Below are positions 12,103 to 23,494 of a stretch of 64,000 nucleotides of DNA, one piece after another (positions within the stretch are counted from its first letter, which is position 1; every line of letters begins with the position of its first letter). Below the pieces are notes generated by a model. The model made no database searches and was not told the origin of the DNA. It was given only the letters and a program-made list of their open reading frames with translations. Source of the DNA: Panagrolaimus kolymaensis (lineage: Eukaryota > Nematoda > Chromadorea > Rhabditida > Panagrolaimidae). The DNA is taken from positions 62,001-126,000 of the forward strand of contig JAJQJQ010000091.1 in assembly GCA_028622995.1 (NCBI GenBank), written 5' to 3'. A program made the position numbers and the translations under genes.

Positions 12103-12810
12103 ATGGAATATCTTATTAACGTTTCGAAACATTCTGATGAAGAAGCTTGGGATCCGAAAGACCTTCAACTGGAAGATTCGACTGAATATGAAATTTCAAT
12201 AAAATGTCTCTTGGAAAATGGAATGTTTTTACTTGATAATGATTATATAGCTTGGCACTGTAGCTCTAAAGGATTTATTGGTAGCAGTTTTGAAGCCGAA
12301 TATGATATCGATCTTGGAAATAAAATATTCAAAAAAGGCACAATTGCATGGGCTCTTCGACCTGAAGAATTACTGTTCTTGGTTTGTGATGCAAATGTTT
12401 TCAAAGTTGTTCGCAAAAGAAATGATCCATATTCTGATGATGAACTTATCAACACGATCCTGAATCAAAGTAGCTGCTTAACCATTTGGAAATACATCGT
12501 TTATCGTACTCTTCGCACAAATAGCTTTGTGGTTCGGCCTGGTGATAATTATGGTGGCATTTACACCATATATCGAGGAAATCCAGAAAAATGGCATTCT
12601 TCCGCTGTTATCTTCCATGAAAATTCAAATATGCTTGATCGTATTGGTGCTGCTCGTATTACTCGTCATTGTGGAAAATCTGTTATTTTTCCTAAACTTA
12701 TGATTGATCCAATTCAAATAAAACATACATATGAAAGTATTTGTCAAGCTCCTATAGAATTTACTTTAATCAATCTTAGTATTCCTGAAGGTGTTCCTTT
12801 TCCTTTTTAG
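12103..12810 (+). CDS. tRNA-splicing endonuclease catalytic subunit (Sen2/Sen34 family)
   Basis: A single uninterrupted exon of 235 residues. The C-terminal third matches the endonuclease fold: RTNSFVVRPGDNYGGIYTIY, then WHSSAVIF, then RITRHCGKSVIF. The catalytic triad of the family would be Tyr157, His165 and Lys192. The enzyme cuts introns from pre-tRNAs in the nucleus as part of a four-subunit complex with two catalytic (Sen2, Sen34) and two structural (Sen15, Sen54) members. The intact triad makes this a catalytic subunit; the short length suits Sen34, but Sen2 cannot be excluded. The N-terminal part is divergent. Lack of introns is unusual next to its multi-exon neighbours. AATAAA lies at 12886-12891. 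Confidence 0.8.
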   Translation: MEYLINVSKHSDEEAWDPKDLQLEDSTEYEISIKCLLENGMFLLDNDYIAWHCSSKGFIGSSFEAEYDIDLGNKIFKKGTIAWALRPEELLFLVCDANVFKVVRKRNDPYSDDELINTILNQSSCLTIWKYIVYRTLRTNSFVVRPGDNYGGIYTIYRGNPEKWHSSAVIFHENSNMLDRIGAARITRHCGKSVIFPKLMIDPIQIKHTYESICQAPIEFTLINLSIPEGVPFPF

Positions 12811-15225
12811 CTATGTTTGAAATTGTTATATTTGTTTGTTATTTTACTGTTTTCTTTTGTGTTTATGTTAAAAATGTGTTTGTTAAATAAAAACTTTATG
12901 TTTATGTCTTTAAAATTATTATCATTTAAATATAAAAGATTTTTTGTTTGATAACAACCGATGGAGATTAATGGAAGGTCAATTGAGGTTAATCTTCCAA
13001 GATTTTTTTGAAAATCTCTGAAGACTTGTGCACTATTAATCGCAGTATGTATATGAAATATTAGGCGGAGCGTTTTACTGTAATCTTGGTTTTTAATGAA
13101 TGAAAAAAGAAGAAACAAAGACACAATTTTGCGGTTTCAAACAGTTTAATCAAGCGTATATTAAGTTATTCAATGACATTTTTAACATTGTACAACATTC
13201 TAAAATTCTTTCCGTTTCACTTTTGATCGTATAAAATAAATAAATTAATTCATTTATATAAAAGAAAAAAGTAAATCTTTTTATTATTTTTAATATTTAA
13301 AGTTTAGCGGCGTGGGAAATTATTTACGCTTTTTTCTTATTTTTGCTTAATTCAACGGAGGCCATTTTCCAAAAATGAATGTGGCAACATTTAAAATAAG
13401 AAGCTTTGTTCAAGAAAAAATCTTCTGACTTTGGAAGCTAATGCTCATTTAAAGCTGCGATTACCACAACCCCAAAAAAGTTAAAAAAAGAAGACATAAC
13501 TTTTGGATACATTTTTTATATTTTATTTTTGAAGGAAGAAGCTTCTCGCTTGTTTTATGTATTTTTTCATAACAAAAGTATTAACCAAAGATAAACGAAT
13601 TTTTATTTAAATAATTCTTTGACGTATTTGAAGATCGCTTTAGCTCTAAATTGGAGAAAAAAAAATTAGATGAGTTTGCTTAAATCCCGTTATAATCTTT
13701 GAGATGTCTAACTTTTTGAGAGAAAAAAGTATGGTTTTCTGTTTTTTTAACAAAAATTTTTAGACGATAAACAAAAAATCTAATAGTTGAAATCTAAGTT
13801 ATAACTATTTTATATTAGTTTAGTAATATCGAGTTACGGTAGTAATTTCTAGATTTATCATTATTTGATGCCGCTGTGAACCAAAGATGATTAGCTGTTC
13901 AATGATTCATCTTTATCATATTTTTCAGCTCCATAAGAATTTTCATTTTTAAATGGATCTTTACCGTATTACAAACATTTTCTGATTTTAGACCCGCCTT
14001 TTCCAATCATTTTTTTATGTGGAACTGGCACAACTTTTTTTTATTCAACGAAATATGGCTTTCGCTAGGTTAAACTTCGGATATTTAATACAGTTTTCTA
14101 TTACAATTTTATCAAATACTCTTATTTTACGATTTACATCATAATTAATGGTAATGGACTCATTCATTATTTTTTTAAATCGCTACATTTTTTATTTTTC
14201 GCTTTCCCTGTATTTGATATTTCCAATTATTGGGCTTAAATTAGTCGTAAATCATTTAAAATCGTTTTATAAACCTTCAAACCGCACTAATACATACGGT
14301 AGCATAACTTAATTTTTTTTCTATAATAATTTACTTTGGGAAATTAAAATTTTTTAACATGAGATTCTCCCATCTTTTTTTCTTGTTGTTATTTCTCGAA
14401 AATACTTCTTCCCTTTTCTTTCTCCCCTCTTTTTTTTCCACAACTAATCAACATCATCGTTGTTGAATTTGAAGTTGATGATCATGGCGCCGTGTAAAGA
14501 AAGATACGATCCCGTGAAAAAAAATATTTTTCTTCTGTTAACGAAGAACGACAGCGGCAAAAAGAAATTTTGATTCGATTTTAACGCGTTTAATTCGCTT
14601 GAGCACACAAATCGGCGGCTCCGCGGTTCTTAAAGCACCGCCTACTTTTTTATTTGAAGGCAATGCAATGGGAAGCAAAGAAGAGGGAAGCAGCACACAT
14701 ACTAAAAAAACCGGGGCGTTACCGTAGCCTTTCCTTCATTTCATAATTTCCCCAACAAACTTAAGTCAACTCATCATTTTTTAAAGGAGTTAAACATTTA
14801 TGAAGAAAAAAAGAGTATCATCTTCCTTGCCTTGAATGAGTGAAGCAGCGACTCACTCACCTGTAGTAGGTGTCCTCGCCGAGGAAAAGCATCTGTCGGC
14901 TTCTGAATTGATAATTAGCTTTTTGGAAAGCAATCTCCCATATATTTTTAAAAAGTCTTTATTCTTTTTTTCTTTTTTGTTGAATATTGGATGGATAGTA
15001 TCTAATTTTATTCTACCTCCGACGCGATCAACCGAAAAGCGAGGATGAAGAAGGAGAGGATTAGTAATAGATTGCGCCGCCTTTCTTCCCCCTTTGTTGC
15101 TTGTCTCCCTTGATAGAAACAATATTGCCGCGTTTATATTAATTTTTTATTTTTATCGAGGTCAAAGTCTTGATTATCGCTAGCTTAAATATTTTTTTAG
15201 GCAACTTTAAATATTTTAAATAAAA
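12811..15225. other. 2.4-kb non-coding region upstream of goosecoid
   Basis: No gene is supported. The first 100 bases are the 3' flank of the endonuclease gene. The rest is AT-rich with scattered GC-richer patches, notably about 14595-14645 and 15020-15090, which could be regulatory DNA of the homeobox gene. The last part has an acceptor-like TTTTTTTAG at 15192-15200, the likely trans-splice site. Confidence 0.45.
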
Positions 15226-16627
15226 ATGGCTTCATCAAATTTTTCAATTGAAAATATTCTTTCTGCAGCTAAATCATTTTCTCCATCAACCACAGCGATG
15301 ATGTTAAATGCTCAACAAGCTTTTATGGCTTTAAATTCTTTTCCAACATCAATTCCAAATCCCATTGATTTCTTCAATCCTTATGCATTTCCAGCGACAA
15401 CTTCACAAAATGTTGCTTTTGCTGCATCACAATTTCCATTTTGGTGTAAGTTTTTTTTTTTTAACTTTTTCATTTTGCTTCGCATCCAAGCAACTCAAAA
15501 GCCTTTCGTTTGGTTTTAATCTTTCAAATTAACTAAAACTAATCCTTTTATTTAATGTTTTAAAATGCTGTTACAAGGTTATTTCATTATCACTCATCTA
15601 CCGTAATTCGCTTTCTTCCTTTCTGAACCTTTTTTTTCTTTTTCTTCATTCGAGTATTTTTTTGTGTGCAGGTGCCAGGCGTGAAGCCGTTAATTCGATG
15701 TCGCCTTTTGAGCCGGAAGCAGCAGCAGCCTAAATGCAAACAATTTTTCTTTCAATGTTTGACAACTACCTGTAATTCTTTTTCTTGAATGAAACTTTTT
15801 TTTGTGTATCAATGTTTTTTTTTCTTAGAGTGTTTTAATCCTCCATTCCTTTCTTTTCTTTTTTTGATTCCTAAATCTAACAAAAGATTTTATACACTTG
15901 ATTGAGAAAGTTGCAACGACTAACCAAACTTTTCAAGTTTACTCTAAAAAATGATTAAACATTTATATTTACAGTGGCTGCAGGATTTCCACAACATCCA
16001 TATCTTGGACATCCATATTCATCCCCATTTTGTCCATCCGTAATTAATGGAAAACGAAAGCGTCGACATCGAACTATTTTTTCTGAGCATCAATTACAAA
16101 TATTGGAAAAAACTTTTAATACGATAACCCAATATCCCGATGTTCAATTACGTGATCGCCTCGCTGCCGAGTGTCAACTCAAAGAGGAAAGAGTTGAAGT
16201 GAGCTTCACTTTCATTTGATTATAAAGTTGTAATTTTTTTACCATATTTTAGGTTTGGTTTAAAAATCGTCGAGCTAAAGATCGAAAAAAGAATCCAGAA
16301 GATAAAAAATCTTCCAACAAAGCTGGTTCAGGAGCTTCTGGAGATGGAAGCTCACCAGCTAATTCTCTTCATTCAGATGATGAAGAAGATCTCGAGCTTT
16401 CAGATGCGAGTGGTTCTGAACCTCAGCATCAACGTTCACAAGTCTCACCTTCGAGACCACAAAAACGAAAACGCTTAAATTCTCATTCAGAAGCAAAGGA
16501 ATCAAAATGTGCTAAAATTGAAGTAAAAGAAAATACTCCGACGGCCACAATCAACGTAAAATTAACACCAAAGAAATCCTCCTCCATCATAAAAGTTGAA
16601 ACAAAACCATCTTTATCATCTTTATAG
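15226..16627 (+). CDS. gsc: Goosecoid-type homeodomain transcription factor
   Basis: Three exons: 15226-15445, 15975-16198 and 16253-16627, giving 272 residues. Near the N-terminus is [10 protein letters not shown] (residues 6-15), the Groucho-binding eh1 motif in the form typical of goosecoid. The homeodomain covers about residues 101-160, beginning [20 protein letters not shown] and ending [13 protein letters not shown]. Lys50 of the recognition helix (WFKNRR) is the goosecoid/Otx class marker that prefers TAATCC sites. HRTIF and YPDV...[14 protein letters not shown] are closer to goosecoid than to Otx. The tail is acidic then Ser/Lys-rich. C. elegans has one goosecoid gene, ceh-45. It should act as a nuclear repressor in patterning. 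The long first intron holds an alternative exon candidate at 15672-15733. Confidence 0.93.
15672..15733 (+). other. Candidate alternative last exon of the goosecoid gene
   Basis: Inside intron 1, a good acceptor TTTGTGTGCAG is followed by 62 bases that continue the reading frame of exon 1 and end in TAA. The peptide would be [20 protein letters not shown]. The segment is clearly richer in G and C than the intron around it. If used as a terminal exon it would give a short protein with the eh1 repressor motif but no homeodomain. No clear polyadenylation signal was identified, so this is only a candidate. Confidence 0.3.
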
Positions 16628-19398
16628 TGACTGTTTATTACTTTTATATCCCTTTTTAGGATCCATTTTAAAAACCGGTGCTTCCTCTCTATCTTACTGT
16701 CATTTTCCAATTTTTAATTTCTTCTAAAATTGTATTCCATTCAAAGATTCTTTTTTTTTGACTTTGCTTCCATTATTTTCTCCTTATGTTCTGGTCTTTA
16801 CTTTATTTTAATCTGTGTGCAGCTTCTTTTTTTTTGTTTTACCTTCGTTCGTTCGCTTTTATTATTTATCGTAATTTTCTTTTCTCAAAACTAAGCAAGC
16901 AAGTATTCTCTTCCTTGTAAAATTTCTTTTTAAACTTGAGTTAAAATTCTCGATTCGACATTGTTTTTACTTTTTATTCAACAATCCGCTCTTCTTTTTA
17001 TTTCTTTGCCATTTCTTATCCCCTTTTTCAATGTTTTATTTTTACAAAAACAAAACTTGATCAAAAATAAAAACAAAAGAACTTTTTAATCCATTTCTTT
17101 TTGACACGAAAAATTTGCGATTTTATTGTTTTATGATTAACAAAATATTTTGTGTATTTGAGATTGGATTAAACTACCGTAATCCTATTCTTTACTTCAT
17201 TTATGGGAGAGAGAAAGAGAAAACATATAAGTGGTCGTGGCAAACATACATAAATACGAAATACACTTGAAAACAAAGTTGTCAAAAAGGTATGTTGAAG
17301 AAGGTACCTTAAGAATCTTGACGAGATTAAGAGTTATTTTGTGTTTAGATGAAGAAAACAACAAAGTTTTGTCTCCGATTTCGAAGAATACAAATTGAAA
17401 GAAGAGGAAGAAGACAACAAGCTTTTCAACACACAATATTATAATATAAATGCGCATTTTTTTGCTGCCTAAATGCGCAAAAATGTAATCGGATATGAGG
17501 CTTTTAAAATGTTTAGCTCACAAATTTTTTAAAGTTTTTTCAAAGCTCTTTAACGAAAAAATGATCTTTTTTTTCCAATAAGAAGTCTTTGGAAAAAGCT
17601 TTTGTTTGAAGGGTGAAAAGGGATTTTTGATTTAGTTGTGTTGGCTTATACAGTAATCCATTAATATTGGAATAATCAAATATTTTTATTTATTTATCCA
17701 AAAATTAATTTATTCCATTCAAGAATATTACGAATTTCTTGTTTCAAGCAAACTCCTTGCTCAAGTTTTACATCAATGATAGATACTGTAATCATTTCGT
17801 TATTGTTTTTAAAAAAGATGCATCAAGTGATTGAAAGCATCTTCATCGCATATTTATGCAACCAAAACATTGCGCAATCCTTCAATGCCAACATAAAGCT
17901 GCCGACTTCATTAGTGAGGACAAGACCGCCAACTGTGAAAGAAGGAGAGTAATGCCGAGAAAAAAACTTTTCTCCTTCCAAATAATAAAAGTGTAAAGAA
18001 AAAAACTTATTGACCCATCACTTCCGTTATGTGTTTACAAAATGATTTTATATGCTTTTTGTGTCTTCTTTTGTAAATTCTTTCACAATGGGAAGCTCTC
18101 ATCTTCCGGTACTTTTATTTTATTCATTCCTTAGTCATCCTTCTTTTCTAACATCAAAACCCAATAATTAGAACTTATTGAGTAATAAAAAAGAAAAAGA
18201 CACATACATATTGTCTCATACATGTATATATTGTATTCATTCATCTCAAATCAATGTCATTATTGTATACAATTTTGACAAATCAACAAAAATATACAAA
18301 AAAAGAGAAGAGGGATATGAAGACTAACAACGTTGGGATTGATCTTGTCACTTTTCTTAATCATCAAAATAAAATGGGCATCCATCTGGCAGCGAATGAA
18401 GGTATTAAGACGACGGATTCATTCACAACTTTTTCTTTATCTTCCCGCTATCGTTGTCGTTGTCACGCGGAAATAATACTTCTTAACGAGAAGATGGATT
18501 TTTTACGCTTCAAATAACACCAAAAAAGTTAAAGTACCTAAAAATAAAAAAGAAGAAGAGGATAAAGTTGATCCGGTTTAAAAATAAATAAAAATTGAGA
18601 AAATCCAAAACCAAATTCAAAGATAAAAATTATGTGTTTTGCTTTAAACATATAAGCTTACAGTAATGTTTCATGGAAAATTGCAACTGCAAGTTTTTTT
18701 AAATTTATGTTACCATTTTTTATTGCTCAAATCCATTCACATTTGTTTTGTTTTTTCTCACTCTTCAATATATAGCCGTTAATGCATTGCCACTTGATTT
18801 TTTTAGCACCCTAAAAGTACAATGGATTAATATCCGTTGATCACTTTTTTTTGCGCGTAGTTTTTGCGTGTTTGTTTAAGAATTGTATGTGTGTGTATGT
18901 ATTTGAACGTTGTCAAGTTACTTTCCTTCTTCGTTCCATTGTTTTTTATATTATTTTAAGATTTTAGGCGCTATCGTGAGAGCTCGATTTTTGGCACTTG
19001 GCCCGAACATCATTTTCCTTTTGTTTGCAAACCCGATTCATAAAACAAAACAAAAAAATGTAATGGGTTCTGTTTTACCGTGTGTGTATCTTAATGAAGT
19101 ACATACATGTAAGTATATATGTATTTGCTCCTGAATGACCGCTTAGCCTTCAATGTTTTTTAAGGGAAGTACCAGATTAACATTGGTTTTGGAAGTTTGA
19201 ATGAGAAAGAAAGGTTAAGTTTAAGAAATTGAAGAGGAAAGAGAAAACATAAAGCTTAACACCTGCACATTCGTTTGCTTTTTTTAGGCCTTTGAATTGA
19301 AACAACAGTATACCAATCTCTCATATTCTCAAAAGAAAATAAAGTCAGGTGAGAAAATGATGCATTTAAAATTAAACCATCTGGAGTCATCTCCCTTT

Positions 19399-19423
19399 CT
19401 TTTCTTTCTTTCTTTCTTTCTTT
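19399..19423. repeat. (CTTT)n microsatellite
   Basis: Several uninterrupted copies of the tetranucleotide CTTT are visible in intergenic DNA. Confidence 0.8.
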
Positions 19424-20162
19424 GAACAAATATAACGTAATTCGAGCTTCAATCGTATATATACTACTTTATTCTTTAATATTGATGCCGAAAATTCATT
19501 CGGTTAAGGCTTTTTTTTTAAAGAGAAGAAAAAATTGGAAAGAATAAATAACACTTTAGTGAAAAATAAAAAGGAATATGCAATTAACCAATTAGCTATT
19601 CACTCACTCCTTTAACTCTCACAGTGGGAGAATAAGAATTATGAAAGTAGATAGATTAATGGCACTTCCGGTTGATTGGATAACTAAAGAAAGATGGGCC
19701 CCGACAAGAGGTTTGAACAATCATAGTTGATTCCATCGAGAAGGAAAAAAAAGAGGAGAGAAAAGATAATCGGTTAATAATATTTTTTTTCAAAAGGATT
19801 GAAACATTTTGTATTACCAATCGCTTTACCGTTGTCTTCAGAAGATTATTAAAATGCTGGACTTCAATGACAAAACATAAATCAGCCATTTATGAAAAAT
19901 TTACACAATTTAAAATTCGTTAACCAAAATTTCTCATGCTTCAAAGTACTTTCTTTCATCCTTTCTAGTAAAACAGGTTGTCATTTTTTCCGTGTCAATT
20001 TACTTTTTCATTCACAAAAAAAATGAAAGGAAAAAAAATTTACATAAAACTATCTTTCATGCGCAATCAAAAAAAGGAAAAGAAAAAATTTACATAAAAT
20101 AGTTTGAGCATCAGCTTAGTTACAAAAATTGTTATCATTAAAGGTAGCTGTAACATTTACTT

Positions 20163-20186
20163 GGCGCGCCGAAGGTGCGCCTTTTT
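20163..20186 (+). other. GC-rich hairpin followed by a T run
   Basis: GGCGCGC at 20163-20169 pairs with GTGCGCC at 20175-20181 (one G-T pair) around a 5-base loop, followed by five T. In AT-rich surroundings this stands out. It resembles the 3' end of a small structured RNA with a polymerase III stop, but no box A/B or other RNA signature was found upstream. Confidence 0.4.
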
Positions 20187-21145
20187 GTCTAGTTTTTATT
20201 AAAGCTTATGTAAGAATACCATAATGAAAAATAATTAATATAAAAAACAGAATGAATCGTGCCTCTTTTGTCAACAAAATTTTTCCAATTATTATCTCTT
20301 AAAAATTTTTCAATACTAATTAAGCCATCTGAGGCCACTTTTTCTCTTGAGAGATAAAAGGATTTCTTCTTCCAAATATGACTTTCATTACTTTATTATA
20401 ACCTCAAGTTTAAATGTAAATTATTTTCCTTAATTTTTTGTTGTTGTTGCTGTTGTTTTCATGTAGATATGTGAAAAAAATAAAATAAAATAGGGAACAG
20501 CCCAAACAACAACAACAAACAGCAAGCGTAATGAATGTGGTGCAGTAGCAGCACGTGAAATAGCTTGGCAACGAAAATGTCGCATAATAAAATTTTTTTG
20601 TCTTCATATTCTTTCTTTTCTTTTTTGTTTCAACCGCGTACATACATACTCTTTTGATGATGATGATAGACTTTTTTGCAATATTAACTACGGACGACAA
20701 TCACACATTGGGCGATCATCATCACAAAAAAATGCATTTGCTCGTTTTCATTTCCTTTTTTTCTTCTTTGTTGCTTTAATTTTTTTTCACTGTTAACCTT
20801 ATACGTTTTTTTTACGCAGAAGGAAGAAGCAGCTTATTTTGTGTTGCCAGTTGAATCCAATCTTTCACATTCCAATTCTTTGTTGGTTCTTCTTAAAAAA
20901 ATTTTCCAATTTTTATTTCGATTGGTGATAGGCTCGCGTTCACGCTCTTTTATTTTTTTATTGATTAAAAAAAGGCAAATACGACGTTTTAAAAGCAAGC
21001 GCCTTACTTGCAGTTTTTTTTTTGTTTCTTGATATCTTTCATTATTCAACAGAAAGAAAGAAAAAGTGAAAAGAAGAAAGTCAGATGGTAGTATTTTAAA
21101 TGTCATAATTTTTTATTGTTTGGAGAAGATTGTTGTTTATTGAAA

Positions 21146-23153
21146 ATGACTGCGACAAATGGAACTAAAAATGGTGGAATTGTAAAAAATGTTAAATCAC
21201 CAACCGCTACTTCAAGCGCTATTGGACAGGATTGTAAAATTTGCGGAGATAAAGCTACCGGAAAACATTATGTTAAGTTTTCATTTTTGCTATTTACAAT
21301 TCGGAAATTAATTAGGATAAATATTTTAAAAAAATAAGCAAAAATTTTGCATCTTCCCATTAATCATAGCTTTTGATTTTAGGCGCCATAAGTTGTGATG
21401 GATGTAAAGGATTTTTTCGTAGAACAATAAGAAAAAAGCATGCATATGTTTGCAGATTTGATAAAAATTGCATTGTGGATAAAGGCAAGCTTTTGGCTTT
21501 TATCATGAATTTTCCCTTATCAAAGATTATAATTGCAGATCATAGAAATACATGCCGTCGATGTAGATTTGATAGATGCATATCAAACGGAATGCGAAGT
21601 GAAGCAGTACAAAATGAACGTGATCGAATTTCTATTACAACTAAAAAATTATCAGATGGCTCAAATGTTTCATCACCAGGTCCTTCAGTGTAAGCTTCAA
21701 GTTTAAATTTTAAAAAGTTTTATATATCTCACAACCATATTTTTTAACCGGTTTTATTTTACAAAAAGTTAAAACACCATCACAAAGTACAAAGATTGTT
21801 AGTTATTTTGCAAAAGAAATTGAGAAGGAAAATTTCTTCTTTTGCTTTATTTGTTATTCAACCTTTTATCAAAAAACGAAGTACACTTTTTAAAAGCAGC
21901 CTGCCTAGCTATAATTATAAAACAAAATAAACAAAAGTATTTTTTGGACTTTGTAAAAATTTTGTAGTCTGAAAAGAAAAATGTCATTGTATATTTAGAA
22001 TACTGCTACCGTAACTCATTTTAATGAAATAAATTTTATTGTTATTTTTAGTGAATCCGAGCCATGTATAAATAAATTAATGCATGCTGAGTCAACAATG
22101 CGACAACTTCGAGCATCAGTGATAACTCGAACAGCGGATGCGTTTAGAACTGCAACAACCGTAGATGTTACAGAATCAATGCATCAACAATTAATTTTAA
22201 TGGTTGAATGGGCAAAACAAATGGAACAATTTCGTCGTTTACCAATGCAATCCCAAATTGGATTATTGAGACATTTTTCAGCTCAGCATTTAGTTATTTG
22301 TGCAGCTTATCGTTCCATTGGAGCTAAGGATGATTCTATTTATCTTAATAATTATTCTTGCTTACCTCGAGATGCCCCTAAAATACCGGATGTGAATCGA
22401 GTAGCTGCAAGAATTTTGGATCATTTAACTAAACCCATGACAAGATTACACATAGATGAAAAAGAATATGTGGCATTAAAAGCTGTAGCATTTTTTGATC
22501 CAAGTAAGTTATAGCTTTTCACCAACACATTTTTGTGGATTAACCTTTTTGAGTTATTTTTATTGCTTGATTTAATGATTGGTTGTTTTTTAGTTGCCAA
22601 AGGTGCGGAAGAATCAGCTGGTGATATTGAAAAAACTCGTGAAGAAGTTCTTAGCGCTTTTGAACATCATGTTACCAAAGTTTCGCCATATTCTAAAATG
22701 CCATTTCGATTAGCTAATCTTCTTCTCCTACTTCCACCGTCAATGTCAATAGCTCGAGATTTAGCTGAAGAAGCGCAACTTGCAAAACTTTTTGGTTTGG
22801 CAAATATCGATACATTGATGGCAGAACTCATGTTACCCGAAGATGCTGAAAATAATAGTTATCAACATTTGAAAGAAGTAGCAGCAATTCCATCAACGAG
22901 TTCATACCTCTCAACACCTGGAAGTTCCAATAGTAGTCATCCATCCACTCCATCATCTTCAATTCCAATGGGTGGTTCCACTCCAACGCTATTTAGTATG
23001 GCACCAGCTCCAATTCAAGCTGCTCCACCACCTCAAGCGCCAGGAACCAATCCATATTCCATTCAACTTTCTATTAATCCAACTATTTCACATCTTGAAC
23101 CGGTAAAGCCTTCGCCCGTTCCCGCATTTAGCCCAGGACATTTGTTTTTTTAA
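21146..23153 (+). CDS. HNF4-type nuclear hormone receptor
   Basis: Five exons, about 21146-21271, 21370 or 21383-21484, 21539-21689, 22052-22503 and 22594-23153; about 463-467 residues. The two-zinc-finger DNA-binding domain starts [15 protein letters not shown] and continues [20 protein letters not shown], with P-box CDGCK. The second finger ends in [14 protein letters not shown], followed by the C-terminal extension [11 protein letters not shown] that marks the HNF4 subfamily. The ligand-binding domain covers exons 4 and 5 ([14 protein letters not shown] is helix 3) and is followed by a Ser/Thr/Pro-rich tail. It acts as a nuclear transcription factor; HNF4-like receptors expanded greatly in nematodes, so the exact orthologue cannot be named. 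Two introns in the DNA-binding domain are odd: the first has no canonical donor at the conserved position, and the second is GC-AG (see findings). Confidence 0.93.
21485..21538 (+). other. GC-AG intron in the nuclear receptor DNA-binding domain
   Basis: Between GTGGATAAAG and ATCATAGA lies a 54-base segment starting GCAAGC and ending TTGCAG. Removing it restores the conserved [12 protein letters not shown] of HNF4 receptors; keeping it adds 18 residues in frame inside the second zinc finger. The donor AAAG/GCAAG matches the strong consensus that known GC donors need. Confidence 0.75.
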
Positions 23154-23494
23154 TTTTTATGTAAGCTTTAAATATTTTGAAAATATTTATTTGACATATT
23201 TTGTTGTTGTTAACACCCAAATCCTTTATTTAAAAAATAAATCTTTTGTTTATGAATTAAATTATTTATATTTACTTATTTGTTAAAAACTCTATATAAT
23301 GTTACTGTATTAAATCAAAAATATGTATCCACAACCGGTATCTTCAAATAAAAAGGGATAAGGTTAATTAAAACTGATGATGTGTTAAAGATTTTTTAGA
23401 ACCAAAGTGTTAAAAAAAACATGGAATGAGTTTAGTTGAGTTATTGCACTTAAATAAGTGAAATATTTTCCTCATTGAGTTGATAATAAAAGTA

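Larger units (their letters stand above)
16628..21145. other. 4.5-kb non-coding region between goosecoid and the nuclear receptor
   Basis: No coding exon is supported; open frames here are short, AT-rich and domain-free. It contains a (CTTT)n tract near 19399-19423, a pair of direct repeats of about 25 bases ending in TTTACATAAAA at about 20027-20050 and 20073-20100, and a hairpin followed by T residues at 20163-20186. The right end leads into the nuclear receptor promoter. Large non-coding flanks are common for developmental transcription factors and this stretch probably holds their enhancers. Confidence 0.45.
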
